From Spongospora subterranea f. sp. subterranea (taxonomy: Eukaryota; Endomyxa: Phytomyxea; Phytomyxea; Plasmodiophorida), in assembly GCA_049724395.1 (NCBI GenBank), contig JAUGWO010000034.1, positions 1-64,000 of the forward strand: a stretch of DNA of 64,000 nucleotides, given 5' to 3'. The translations under genes and the position numbers were made by a program. The notes under the pieces were generated by a model. The model was not told the origin of the DNA. It worked only from the letters and a program-made list of their open reading frames with translations, and ran no database searches. Below, one piece after another: positions 23,970 to 35,952 of the stretch; within the stretch, counting starts at the first letter, position 1, and every line of letters starts with the position of its first letter.

Positions 23970-25215
23970 CATTTGATTCAGGGGTTTTCGGTATTGTTTT
24001 CTCATGCTGTCGTAATGGGCATTTCGAGTTATTTGCTTTGTGGTTGCCCAGCTGAACACGATTTTCACGCCTGTACCAGGTGCATCCCTTTTGTAGCTTA
24101 GCTGGACGTTCGCAAGACGTGAATGATTAGTAATATCTGCATTCGTTATCTGTCGGCCGCGTTGGGCTGGGCCAAGTACTGGAGCTAGAACTGAAAAGGC
24201 AGCGGTGCCTTCAACTGCCAATGACGTTCAAGAACTTCTTGGAACGATCGTGTATTCAGCAGATTGCTTATGGCTAAATCAGTTCGCTTGAAAAGATTGG
24301 GAGAATGTGTCGCGAAAGCAACAAGATGCTTGAAATCCGAAATGAGTGTGGTGAAACGAGTGGATTCATCTTAATGTGAGCATATCGCGGATGTGTGCGA
24401 CACATCCAACAAATTTTGCGACAGCCTTCTGGGGACCGATCCACAACGTTAATATCATTATTGGAGCCGGGCACTCCAATGAATGCATGTCAAATCCAGA
24501 GATCAGCTGTCGCTATGGCCTCCATAATTAAGGATCGATGACCATCTTTATCTTGGAGCTGACCCTGCCAGGCGACAGAGCAGTTCTTCCATTGCCAATG
24601 AGTGCAGTCCAGGGAACCGAACATGCCTGGAAACCCTCTTCTTGCATTGATTTGAAGGTGGTATTCGAGATCCTGAGCTGTAGGATGTCGTATATACTGG
24701 TCACCAAATACTTCGACAATTGCTGTGGCGAAACGTTTAAAAGACTTTGCTGCCGTTGATTCTCCGATAACGAAAATTCGTCTACAGCATCGGACGCGAC
24801 ACCACACGCAAAGATACGCAAAGCTGCCGTAACTTTTTGCAGTGATGACAATCCCAAGTATTTGGTGACCAGTACTTACAACATCCTACAGCTCAAGATC
24901 TCGAATACCACCTTGAATTAATTCAAGAAGAGGGTTTCCAGGCATGTCCTTGATCAGAAGTCCCACTTTCGTCTAAATCGCGGATGTGTGCGACACTTCC
25001 AACGAACTTTGCAACAGCCTTCTGAGCCGTAATCCTTTTGGTCTCCAGCGACCGTTTGGTCCTAGTCTCTGTCGATTTCGGGCGCCAAGATTTTGACTTA
25101 ACAGCAATCGCCTCCCAAAAAACGTCCAACTTCTGCCCTGTTCCCGTTCGTGAATCCTGAGATACATGCAGCCAGGACCTGCACAGCTGATCGACTTCAT
25201 CTTCGTCGAAATTTG
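23970..25215 (-). mobile_element. Decayed PIF/Harbinger DNA transposon
   Basis: On the minus strand two Harbinger proteins are visible. The transposase (DDE_Tnp_4 type) runs from about 24857 to 24270. It contains GESTAAKSFKRF, then RGFPGMFGSLDCTHWQWKNC, then EAIATADLWI and PGSNNDINVVDRSP, all family landmarks including the Asp of the first DDE block. A TGA replaces the Trp codon normally found after DLWI. A fragment near 24110-24235 resembles the C-terminal FGVLQ-RF-ALRGPA region. The second protein, 25215-24923, reads like the Myb/NAM-associated DNA-binding partner (EDEVDQLCRSWLHVSQDS; AVAKFVGSVAHIRDL; ESGTS). Internal inverted and direct duplications show rearrangement. No terminal inverted repeats were found. 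Confidence 0.8.
24856..24948 (+). repeat. Inverted duplicate of a transposase segment
   Basis: This segment is an inverted copy of about 24626-24715, inside the Harbinger transposase. A separate direct repeat of about 50 bp links 24384-24433 with 24972-25021. Both point to template switching or rearrangement inside the decayed transposon. Confidence 0.65.
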
Positions 25216-25345
25216 TTCCTCGTAGTGGTCTGGTGTTTATGGGCTAAGTTGCCATTGCCATGTTTCTGCTCACGCAAACAGCACCTAAATTGCAGAAAAC
25301 CATTTTGCCTTTGCTCGGGATAATCATGACGTTACCGCGTCCGCA

Positions 25346-26815
25346 GTGCGCTACACTGTACGGCAAAATGCCGGAACAGTGCGTTTACCGTTGCGCGGTG
25401 GAGATGCCCTTTTATTCGCCAGTCAGGCAGCCGGCCCAAATGCAATCAGGGAAACCATACGTGGCGGACTGCGAAAATCATTTACGAATCATTCAGATTA
25501 CACAATGATGTCATCCAGTTCAATTTGCTTTGGGTTTTTGGTGTTCTCGTTCAGCATAACGGATTTTGTATATTCTGCCCGAACCCCATATTATGAGTTA
25601 TTAGCGTTTACTGTATGCTGTGACCATATTGTAAACGCTTTGTTCAGGATGGCATTACCCTGTGGCAAGTGGCCAACGATCGACAGTGGCATAGATCAAT
25701 TTGCTGAACACCGAACAGGAGCTGAAATCCCCAAGAATCAGAACACTGTGACGCCATTAGCTGAGCAACAATCAGGTCTGAATGACCCAACCATGATTCC
25801 TGATCCATTGTATTCATTCTCAGCTGTAACTCGTCATCATGTTCTGACGCTCTTGTTTGTTCAGGGCCAGTAATAGTATATATAGTGGGTCACGACAGAA
25901 CCCTGTACAATATCACCTGAATCTAGAGCATGAGACATATCGCCCCATATCTCAATCTGGCGAACTGCAATTACATGCTCAACGCAGATTGGGCCAGAGC
26001 ATCATCAATGAGAACAGTGAATTATCACTACAAGGTGGGAACCTGTTGAAAGAGGATGAAGAATTGCATCTCTCAATATGGTGAACAACATACAGAAGTT
26101 AGCCTGACCGATTATTTGTCCCAAAATGAATTGCCTTCAAGAGATGGATCCCAGAAAGCAATTTACTATGATTCAACATCATTAAGAGAGGAACCTCGTG
26201 AATTCTCTGACTGTGAATCTCTGATATCGGAGAAGACATTCCAGATTTATCACAATGAATGGGCATCCATCAGTTCAAATGACAATGACGTATGGGGAGT
26301 TTGGCCTGTAGATGACGATTCAAATCCAGCAGATCGATATCACAGCATGCAGCAGGGTTATGATGGCTCTTCTGAAAGCTGGGAGAACATAGATGATTTC
26401 TCGTCGGGTGGACAGCTTTCAGTTGATCGAGATTACCGTGATGCTTACGTACTCGATGGCGATACTGACGAAGAAATAGAAAGTGCACAACAAATTTTGG
26501 GTAATCCTTTCCCGCCAGACCAGATTTTGATCCTTGTTTCGATATTTAGCTGGTCTTTTAGATGACCTGAAGAGCATCAATAACTTGGATATATTCAGAG
26601 GATCTAGTGGTTTTGAAGATATCAAGTGCCGGTCGTATTGTCGAATAACCGCTGAGAAATTAGTTGAGAAATGTCTTCGTATAGCATTTATGTATGAACT
26701 TCACCAGTTTCCTATCATACTTTCATTCGTCGTCCATCTAAGCCGATCGTTTAGGGATTCAGAGACTGACTTCTTCACACGATTACTGTTTTTGCGACAA
26801 TTCGGATTGCTGTAA
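25346..26815 (+). CDS. Coding-like stretch of unknown function
   Basis: Consecutive plus-strand frames at 25346-25873, 25857-26084, 26056-26565 and 26534-26815 have sensible composition. The middle part is acidic and Ser-rich (for example DCESLISEKTFQIYHNEWAS and DGDTDEEIESAQQILGNPFP). The last part, FRYLAGLLDDLKSINNLDIF, looks helical. They may be exons of one gene, but no clean splice joins were confirmed and no domain was recognised. A decayed gene is an alternative. Confidence 0.3.
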
Positions 26816-28575
26816 TATCACACATAATTGTTATCATTCCCATTTGACTGATTATTGCACAGCCAGCTGAACTCGATTGTGTCCCAGAGGCTCTATATTG
26901 AACTTCAAGACATTATCTTTAGGGGTTCACACGACCCAACGATCTTTCATGTCTTACAAATAGTTCGCACCTCAGTCTTGATTGCGTTTACGTCGGTAAT
27001 GCAGCGAAATAATGAGTTCGTTGAACATGAGTATGGTTATGGGTGTTGATTATTGTCGATATAATGTGGCTACTGTTCTAGACGCTCGACGGGTCGTGAC
27101 TCTGTCGCCATTGATTCTGGTTTGGCATTATATTCTCCTGTTCGATCGTTTACTTATGTCGGTTCCTAATAGATTCTGATATGACCATCTATCAGAATTT
27201 TGTCAAAGATCTGGTTCATGAGCTTCAGATGTGTTTAAACGGCTTTTCGAATCACGCCCTTGCCGCCTTGCATGATTTCAAGCCTCACCAAATGTAGTTG
27301 ATTGACATTTTCTGTATTTCTCGTCGGGAATGTCTGATGTTTGGTTCAGGATTCTCTTATTCGATTGGGACAGATCCGTTAGGTAAATAAATTTTTCGCC
27401 CATCCACATTGTATTTTCTTTGAGTTAATCGTTTTTAGTTCACAGTTGATGTTCGATATTTTTAGATATTTGTGGGTAATGATGGGCGATGAACGGTAAT
27501 GTCCATGTCCAGCTTTCTTCTTTTCGGGTGAGTTCAGTCTTCTATCAGAATCGACAAACTGAATCAGATACTGTCAAATTTGAACAATCCTGGAAAGTAA
27601 GTATTCACTTGGGATGGACCTCTGGTACTAATCTCATCTTGTTGTCAAACAGTGTCCTTAAGAGTTCCTGTATGTATATGTCAATAGGATATAGGGTCTT
27701 TATTATGGCCTGTACGTGGTATCCATCACAAATGTAATCGACCCGCTGTTCATAAGGTATGATCGACCCATTTACATTTGTGCAGAAAACACTCGGATGC
27801 TGAGGAAACCCCCTCTTACCGGTAATTATATTCCACGTTTTTATTGTCAATTCAAATTCTTCTGATGCTCTTTCTGTCTCAATAGTCAAATCCAATCTAA
27901 GCTCAATGTTAAGGAAATCCCCTTTAACTGGTAATCATATTCCATATTTGTATTGTCAATCCATACTCTTCTTATACTCGTTCTGTCTAAATAGTGCAAT
28001 CCAACTCGAACTCGCTTTATACTGTCCACCGTATATGATTTGCGTCCGTTTCTTGTACATACTTTTCTCAACGACATCACTATATTTCAGGGAAAACTCT
28101 GCTCAGGAGGTTCGTCAACTCTGTGAGGATAATCAATTCGTGGATTTCCTCAAGCGTCTTTCACATGAATGGTAGTCAGGTTCCCATCTGAGTTTTTGGA
28201 ATGATTATAACACTGTGGGATTCAGGAGCAGTGATCGATTCTTATCGTCATCATTAGCTAAAGGCGAGATGCTCAATTATCTGTGCATACCAACGTAAAT
28301 CACTATCGTGTTGTCTTCTGGTTTGGATTGACACAATATTGTGGCTCAGCGATGGCGAAGAATTCATGTCGTCAGCTGCCCTGTGTCCGCCTGAACTGTA
28401 TATGTTTCGCCTGCCGGTTTGATTCTCATACTTGACTAACACGTGTTTAGAAAAGATATGATTCATGCCATATTGACTAAGGACACACCTACACAACGGT
28501 ATCAGGCTTGGTCTCGGTTAAGGTCAAGGTAATCTATAGTTCCAAGTTACTTTCAATGCTCATGATGGTCTGACA
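26816..28575. other. Gene-poor stretch with a tandem duplication
   Basis: Only short frames occur. A roughly 100-bp sequence at about 27798-27897 is repeated with divergence at 27911-28003 (shared core GGTAAT-ATATTCCA...TATTGTCAAT). No recognisable gene was seen. Confidence 0.5.
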
Positions 28576-28980
28576 TTGCTGTTTAGCCAGCATCGGACTT
28601 CTCAACATTTTTTCAAGTATCTCAACCGGTACAACTTTCGATTTTTATGGTGCTTTCATAAATACTCACTCTTGCGTAGCATCCTCGATCACAATCCGGA
28701 TTATTGCTATGTTTTTTTCACAACAGATTGTTCCGATCAATTGTGGCGCAAATGGGATGAATTTATCCTGACGGACGACTATGTACGTCTCCTAGCAAGA
28801 GATCGGTATTATGTCATGTCCCATCATTGTCATATGATTCTGATAAAGAATGTAAATCATGGCAGGGCAATCGAAAAATTCGAAAAGCGAGTTATCGAAT
28901 CAGAGCTGGAAGAACTTGTCACCGCATTACACGGTGATCTTAAAACCTCCAGAACTGATGCTGCATTAACCACAATTTAA
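28576..28980 (+). CDS. Hypothetical protein in duplication copy A
   Basis: The frame encodes 134 residues rich in aromatic and basic residues and ends SRTDAALTTI. The duplicated counterpart near 31.25-31.65 kb is no longer open. Conservation of both copies at the DNA level does not by itself show coding function. No domain was recognised. It could be an exon of a larger gene or an accidental open frame. Confidence 0.25.
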   Translation: MLFSQHRTSQHFFKYLNRYNFRFLWCFHKYSLLRSILDHNPDYCYVFFTTDCSDQLWRKWDEFILTDDYVRLLARDRYYVMSHHCHMILIKNVNHGRAIEKFEKRVIESELEELVTALHGDLKTSRTDAALTTI

Positions 28981-29455
28981 GAGTCCGGTTATCATTACAG
29001 CTTGCGTTAAGGATCCGGAACTTGGTGACCAAGGATAGAATTTCATTGTCTAGATAAACACGGTTATCACACAACCGCTTCCCTATCATAACAGAGTGAT
29101 CAACAGTGGATTCCCGAGGAACCGGATCTTTGTTGAGCGTTCGACCGATATGTATATCCAATGTTGTGTCTATTCAGAAGGTCTTCGACTTGATGCATTA
29201 CTCCCAAATGATCCCTTTCCGGAAGGTGAAGCAATGTTGCTATGTATTGAACCTGGATGTATTGCTATTATAAGGAGACCCTCAGATGTTCGATAGTAGG
29301 AGACGATGATGTCAATGATAATCAAAGATTGGTTCAAATGGATTATTAGGTTAATACACTGATCGGCAATCAGATGACTCTTGAAATCGCTCAGGGCATC
29401 TATCGATCTCACATGGGTATTGGTTTTCCCCTCATTAACATCATTAATATGTCTC

Positions 29456-29456
<1 letters not shown>

Positions 29457-29503
<47 letters not shown>
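29457..29503. repeat. (AC)n microsatellite
   Basis: An uninterrupted AC dinucleotide run of about 22 copies lies inside duplication copy A and is absent from copy B. Confidence 0.95.
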
Positions 29504-29504
<1 letters not shown>

Positions 29505-30239
29505 CAAACGCGTCAAACACCTGAATGTGGGAAATCGTGAGACCTCCCCCAGCATACCATCATATGCCCTTCGGTTGCGACCTGGGGCCTACGAAATTCT
29601 TCGAAAACCTCTTTGCCCGTGGATGCGATTACGGTCTGGAAGAACCAGTGGTACTTCCCACAACTAATCCATCGACATCTCAATCAAGTGATCCTTCAAC
29701 ATCTTTCTTATGGACCCCTTGTCCGAAATCCAAACCCGAAACCGTCTGAAATCCTTCTTTCCCATCTTCTTCTTTTTATCACCTTAATATGCTGTCTGTA
29801 GGTTTAAGCAACAACAGCAACAGAGAAATTGAATGATGAACCAGTTGTTACAACGATTCTGTACCGAATCACCAGCTGGACCCCAAGTAACCCCTCATTT
29901 TCATTCCCGGCGCCCGTAGAAGCTTTGTCCATAACTTCTTGTAAACTGTCCACGTTTATTTAGTGAATCTATTTCTACCGATGACACCTTCCGCTACCCC
30001 GGCCCAGCGGATATCGGATGATGATCGCTTGATTGTTCTCAAGTTGGTCTCTTTCCAGACACGCTCCACAAAACTAACCAGATTCCTGCCTGATGAAGTT
30101 AGATTGCAACATTTTTTCCCTGGTGTTTAGTTGGGCAATCCCAGGAGTATGTTCGGCTGAGAGGGATTGGGGGTATCGGGTGTGTCACAAGTTGAATCTC
30201 ACCCGTCCTAAGATCATTGAACCCCTCTGACTACTCCTA

Positions 30240-30930
30240 TCTACATATCCCAACCAGACGGATTGCTCAAGCAGAGCGAGGAACACCAAAGTCTGTTTAC
30301 TCAGAAAGCCTTATATGGTCTCAATCAGGCCGGTTGCGAATGGCAAACAACCCTATTCAACAACCTACCGGAACAGTCAATCACGCGATCAAAGAAAAAA
30401 CTCTGCATCAGGTATAAATTACAGGAGAACCGATCGACAATCATAGGTATCTACGTTGATTATCAGCAAAGTTACGGTCGTCATTCCGGATGATGGCACT
30501 GTGGTCGAAGATCCACTACAGGAATGCTGATCACTGTCCTCGAAAGCAACATTGAGTTGCACTTTCAGCGACGGAAGCGGAGTATATGGCCGCAAGCGAT
30601 ACCATGTAGAGAAGTCATTTAAGTACGCGATATACTGATCGAACTCAACCAATTATATATAGAACGGCGCCACTATTCAAGATAACCGAGGAGCTATTTT
30701 CCTGGAAAAGAACAACTGCTCGAACTCGCGTTCTGAACATGCTGACGTGAGGACCATTTCACCCGCGAGAAGATACAGCTAAAGCGAATAGAAATAGTAT
30801 CCTGTCCTACGACAGACATGGTCGCTGACATCTTCACCAACCCAATTGGCGAAACAGACTTGTTAGAGTTCAAAAAGAAGATGCAGATGAATACTTTACA
30901 TGATGAGCGGGCGCATTGCGAAGGGCAGTG
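30240..30930 (+). mobile_element. Ty1/copia retrotransposon fossil, broken
   Basis: Plus-strand remnants include a reverse-transcriptase segment with the copia-typical KALYGLNQAG motif and an IIGIYVDY block. A C-terminal pol remnant with DMVADIFTNP lies near 30.82 kb. The copy is a short, old, heavily broken fragment with several breaks. It lies between the two copies of the segmental duplication. No terminal repeats were identified. Confidence 0.75.
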
Positions 30931-31204
30931 TTAACCTACAAGCGCTGCGACCACGTTCATCGTACTCTGAAACTCGGATTTACTCACGATCCGTTGCTAT
31001 CAACAAGTTGAAGCGGCTGTCGTAACCATCTTACACATCGGTGAGATCATACTGCACTTGACGAGCACGTGTTATAGAGAGTCGATCAGATGTGAATTAT
31101 CAGCTCCGCTCCGAATCGCCTAAATTCATAGACCTGTTTCAGAATCGTCGTCCACAAAGACGGAAGACGGTATGTACTTTCACGTTCCCTGAGCTGCTGA
31201 GAAA

Positions 31205-32195
31205 GGTCTGAAATTGCTGTTAGCAATGATAGGATCGTCTCTCGGATTGCCAAACGATTGTTTCAAGGAATATCTCAACTGGTACAACTTTTGATGTTAT
31301 ACTTCATCTAAATATTCACTCTGCGTAGGAACTTTACTACTAACCCACATTATTTCATATTGTTTTTCCAAGATTGGGATGCAGAGAGTTTGTCGATCAG
31401 TTATGGCGCAAATGGAAGGAATTTCGCCAGACGGACGACTATATTTGTCGCTCAACAATGACATTGGTATAATGTCATGTCGCATTTACCGTTTGTTGCT
31501 GATAAGGCATGTAAACTATGGTTCAGGATAGTCAAAAACTTCGTCAAGCCATCAATTGATGCGGCAGAAGTGGAAGGATTTTTCTCCGTTTTACTTCGAA
31601 GGCTAGCAGCCTAGAACGATATCGCATCAACCACAGAATTAGATTCCTGTTTTTGATGTAGATAAATAGAGCTTGCATTGAGGATCCGGAATTTGACGGC
31701 CAAGTTTGAATTTCAATGCCCAGATAAACACGGTTATGACGTAACCGCTCCGATTAATTCAACAGTGTTCGACGTCATCAACACTGGATTCTGGAGGAAC
31801 CGGATCTTTTGTTGAGTGTGCTGGTTCAGGAGGTCTTCGACGTAATACTACTTCGAAAGATGAAGCAAATGTTGCTATATTGTTAGTTAATTGAACCTGA
31901 CTCGATATTGCTGTCTGAAATAAATAATGAGACCCTGATGTTCGATATTGCGAATGTGGTTGATGAATGGAGATCGGTTCAACCCGATGATTAGGTGAGA
32001 TAAGTTAGGGGTGTTGTGACGACTGATGGGCAACCAGATGACTCTTTCTTGAAAATCGCTGAGAACATCCATGGACCTCACATCGGAATGGTTTTTCCCC
32101 TTTGTGAACATCATTCATATGTCGCTAGACAACACACTTCAACCGCCTGAATGTGTGAAACAATTGTGCTCCACCATACCATCATATTGCCTTTC
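31205..32195 (+). repeat. Segmental duplication, copy B
   Basis: Diverged copy of 28560-29585. Similarity fades near 32.2 kb, next to the zinc-finger exon of the following minus-strand gene. Confidence 0.75.
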
Positions 32196-33636
32196 TCAGC
32201 GAACGCTTTATTGCATTTGGGGTAGCTGCAAAGGAACGGTTTCTCGCCCGTATGCTTCCTGATATGCCTGGCTAATGCACATGGCTTTCTGAACGCCATC
32301 AAGCACGACTCGAATGTGCAAAAATGACGTGGCAGGTGCCTTGATGTATCTGATCAACACAATCAGAACACTATGGAACGTGGTTCGGAGCACAATTACT
32401 GGGATTTCGTGGCGGTAGCAGCGGCGACGGCGGTTGTAATGGTGTAATCGGACTCGTCGTCGTGATCGGATAAGCAGGAACCAATGTGATCCGGGGCGAC
32501 ACAGTTTGCTGGGTTTTGCTGCGATCAGTCTCACAGAATGGGCAGATTGGTTTATCGAGATATAAACGGCTGCACAATAGGCACAACCGCACTGGACAAC
32601 AGCTGGCTCTGAACGCGGCGGCGTCGCCGTCACATTCGAAAAATCGATAACAGCACGGGCAGATCCGTTCAGATATGGAGAGCAACGTCGGCCGGAATCC
32701 ATCCGTTGGCAGCTCTGGTGAGGCGTCAATCCGTCGACGTAACTGAGCATTATGAGCAGATTTATCTTCGGTTGAGATAATGGGTTTCAAGTAGGGTTGA
32801 CTGCCGATCATGATCGCGTCCCCAGGAAGTGATCATACGACCCTTTCGGGATTCGAGCTCCTCCCTATTATCATTAAGGATGCTCGATATTTCTGCGGAA
32901 CGTGCCGAGCAGCCGAAGCAACGGCGCGACAAATATCGTCATGGTTGATCGCACAGAATGGTGCTTGACGCCCTATGTTGGCCGACGTTTCTTTTTGGCT
33001 GTGGCACTTAGATCGTGAACGACATCTCCCAGAAATCATTCCGCCGCAGCCGAATTGGATTGTAAGGAGTATGGGAGATGATGGACTGACCGGTGATGGA
33101 CCCTCTGCCCGACACCCTTAGAAAGTTGGGAAAAAAGGATGATCTGAGCTTTAATCCATGCAAATCTGCAGCAGTTTGGCGAATAGCTGATAGTTCATGA
33201 TCAAAACTGGTCGGAAAACAGCGACAATACATACAAAACTGATCATCGCCCAACAGGAATGGAATAATTTACATTAAACCAGAACGCAATCATCGGGATT
33301 AGTGGATAATATCTGCAAAAGATGAGCACCGAATTGCTGACATGTCACCGTTCTTTTTGACTCGTGATATGATTTGCGCTGCGTTGATCTATATCAAAAC
33401 CGTTGATTGGAGCTCAGATAGCTCCAAAACCACTTCTTTAATATTCTCTGTTAAAAAGGAGTAGAAATCTGGAAATAACGCCCTTTACAGTCGAGATCAG
33501 CCAAGCATATTGCATCAAATAACCCAATGTGACGGTTGAGATTCCAAGAAGCCTTTGATTCGAGCAGTGGCGCAATGTGACATTCGCGCAGCCGATTCTT
33601 TGATTCAGGAATAATATGGCTGATAACAGCATCCAT
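32170..33636 (-). CDS. RING-like plus C2H2 zinc-finger protein, multi-exon
   Basis: A minus-strand gene probably starts at the ATG at 33636 (MDAVISHIIPESKNRLRECH). A Cys-rich exon lies near 33008-33250 (FCMYCRCFPTSFDHEL). The exon 32371-32811 carries a C4-type RING-like array: ICPCC, then CC, then C-x2-C, then CPFC, similar in spacing to SIP5-type RINGs. The 3' exon near 32180-32320 holds two C2H2 fingers of the transcription-factor type, with the standard linker HTGEKPF; the second is interrupted by the next intron. Splice joins between exons were not all resolved, and the 3' end is uncertain because it borders the duplicated segment. A ubiquitin ligase or DNA-binding role is inference. Confidence 0.5.
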
Positions 33637-33701
33637 TTACAATCGATCGATAATAAGACGCTTTAATATGATAATAATTACAGTGACAAGGTAATTGTGT
33701 T

Positions 33702-35887
33702 TTAATCGTCAAGAAGCTGCTTTAAGCGAAAAATAATCGGCGCAAGATGTGGCATCCTGGTTTGAACGGCAGTAAGAATTGCATCGATATGGGAAAATGA
33801 TTGATTCATCTCTTCCATCCTGCCGGGGACTAGTTCGAGCAGAGTGCCGAGGGCAACGAGGAGTTTTACTACTAACGCGTCACTGGTCAGTCGATCGTCG
33901 ATGGCATGCATCACTTGGTGTAGCAAATGTAACCTCTGAACGCTGGAGAGATGAGGTGATAAAAGGCAATAGTTTCCTAATATGTAATGGTTCAACGACC
34001 AGAACTTATAGCCCAGAAAACTTCTATACCAAGTAACTCAACGGCGAACAATGACTCCATTGGGCTGCCTGAATTAACCAGCGGCAAACAGACACCAATC
34101 ATCTGATCATAACATCAAAAAAAAAGTTATCAAACAACCGTACAAGTACATGGGAAAAAGAGGATGTGGCGAATTGCTGCCAACGTCGATGTGTGAACGA
34201 GGTGGCTGTAAGATTAATAGTGAATGCAAGACATGTAAGCACTATATCGGAGTTCGTTGATCTGTCGATGCAAATTGATGTTATTCGGGGGAGTAACGAA
34301 TGGGACAACGTATCCAGCTGTGAAATTCGCTCCATCGCTTGAACAAAATAACCATCAGTGAAAAAAAACATTCAACACAGGAAGTACCTCGGCGTTGACG
34401 AATTACTGACGCGCAAAGGCCGATCACATGGGAAGGAATTTCATCGATAACGTCAAGTAAAAGTACAAGAAGCTCCATGTCTGTATCGGCGATTTGGGCA
34501 TCAAACGATGAACCAGCAAGCCTACGAGACAAGTAAAAATTAGTCGCTATAAACGCCATGGAAATAGGATACCTTCTTTGCAGTTCCATTAAATCACTCA
34601 TTTGTTGCGAAGTCGTTAATCGGATACTGAAGGGTTGGGATGCTCCAGGAATATTCTCTTGCAGCGTGGAATCCAAGACGACAAAAGCGTGCCTGGTGCT
34701 AAACAGAGGTGGTACCCGGCGAGTTGACAGTTCTGGTGCAGGTTGCTGAACAAGAACGCCTGGAGGATTATCCTACGGTTTGAGTGAAAACTACAAGAAA
34801 TAATTGCTGATGATTATTCACTCACACAAGCAACGACATCTGAATGGTCCTTCTCCGCTACCACAGTTACAAAAAGAATCATCTGATGACCTCAATTCGC
34901 CAAGATCGTGGCCAGCATGACAAACTTCCGCGCATGCAAGACATATTCCGCGACCTGCAAACTGTCAATCGGTGTTAACAACAGAAAACATGGCCCTGCG
35001 TAACCATTATCAAGAGTGCATGTACGACAGCTACGGTATTGTTGAGGAACAAAACGATTTCTAGAAACAGAGAATGAACATTGTCGTCTACTTAACGCTT
35101 GTTGAACGGACTGCAACAGATTCTCCCTTGCTCGAGGATCTCCGCCCGCTTCCGCATCTGACAAAAACATATTCAAAACCACAAAAGTAAATAGGGAGTA
35201 AATTTCCAAAAAAGAAAAAAAAACTCGAGCTGGACTTTAAACATCAACACGTTGCATTACTCTGCGAGATTATAATCTGGGACATCAATTGGCTAATTTG
35301 GATAGGGGTCAGGCTCGCATCAACGTTGGGATCGTTGGCGTGCGCCACAAGCCAATTTAAGGCTCGTTGCAAATTCAAAGAGTTCAGTAACAGCGCTTTT
35401 AAAACGCGTGCTTCAGGAAAGCCCAACGCCATTAACGGCTCTCGCAGCGACCGAGGTACGTTGCTGGTCAACGATGAGCTGATTAAACATCAAATCATTG
35501 AACAAAATACTGTAAAAACCTTCCTAAAAATTCGAGTGCTTCGTTCAAAGGTATTTCATACGATAATGGAACAGACTCAATTGCCACTCCCGCTTCCGGA
35601 ACTAGAATGGTTTCAAAGCGGCAGATTTCGTCGGCCATGGCTTCACGTTCACGATCAACGATAAAAGCAACCAGAGCAAGGTCATTAAAATCGCCAGCAA
35701 TATCGATGAGATTCAAAAGAGGGTCCAAAGGTTCACCATCGTGGACAACGACAACCAGATCGGAAGCAATACCGAGGCGCGCCGCCAGATGTTGTTGGAC
35801 TTGGACGACACTGGAGGCCTCAACGCTCACCGTATCGCGAAGGTCGGTTCCAATAACGCGGATCAAACACTGAACCGAGGTGGTCAT
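33702..35887 (-). CDS. UBL-UBA-UBR-box protein (putative N-recognin-like), PUL-like C-terminus
   Basis: Exons on the minus strand: 35520-35887, 35261-35478, 35005-35157, 34826-34954, 34388-34759, then about 34130-34337 and about 33702-34035. The first five introns (41, 103, 50, 66 and 50 nt) are GT-AG and all keep frame. Residues 1-80 resemble a ubiquitin-like domain (MTTSVQCLIRVIGTDLRDT). Next comes a UBA domain (LREPLMALGFPEARVLKALL). Residues about 205-289 form a textbook UBR box: CRTC, CLAC, VCHAGHD, FCNCG and CRC. UBR boxes bind destabilising N-termini in the N-degron pathway, and UBA binds ubiquitin. The C-terminal 300 residues are helical and end with VVKLLVALGTLLEL, which resembles the Cdc48-binding PUL domain; that part is tentative. 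No catalytic RING or HECT domain is seen. Confidence 0.75.
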
Positions 35888-35952
35888 CAGGTGCTGCCTC
35901 GTCAGGCTCGAGCCGTTATCATACTGAACCAATCATTGTTTATACAATCGCG

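Larger units (their letters stand above)
28560..29585 (+). repeat. Segmental duplication, copy A
   Basis: About 1 kb here is repeated at 31205-32195 in the same orientation, offset by about 2.65 kb. Shared landmarks include TGTGGCGCAAATGG/TTATGGCGCAAATGG, ACGGACGACTA and ATAAACACGGTTAT. Copy A keeps an open frame at 28576-28980 (134 residues, LWRKWDEFILTDDYVRLLAR, no known domain) that copy B has lost. Copy A also contains a dinucleotide run absent from copy B. Confidence 0.75.

Noticed and set aside
24487-24495. TGA at a conserved Trp position, suggesting TGA codes for Trp
   Set aside because: It lies in a decayed transposon. GAR1, the phosphate carrier, the channel and the RhoGEF all end at TGA and use TGG for conserved Trp, so the code is standard.
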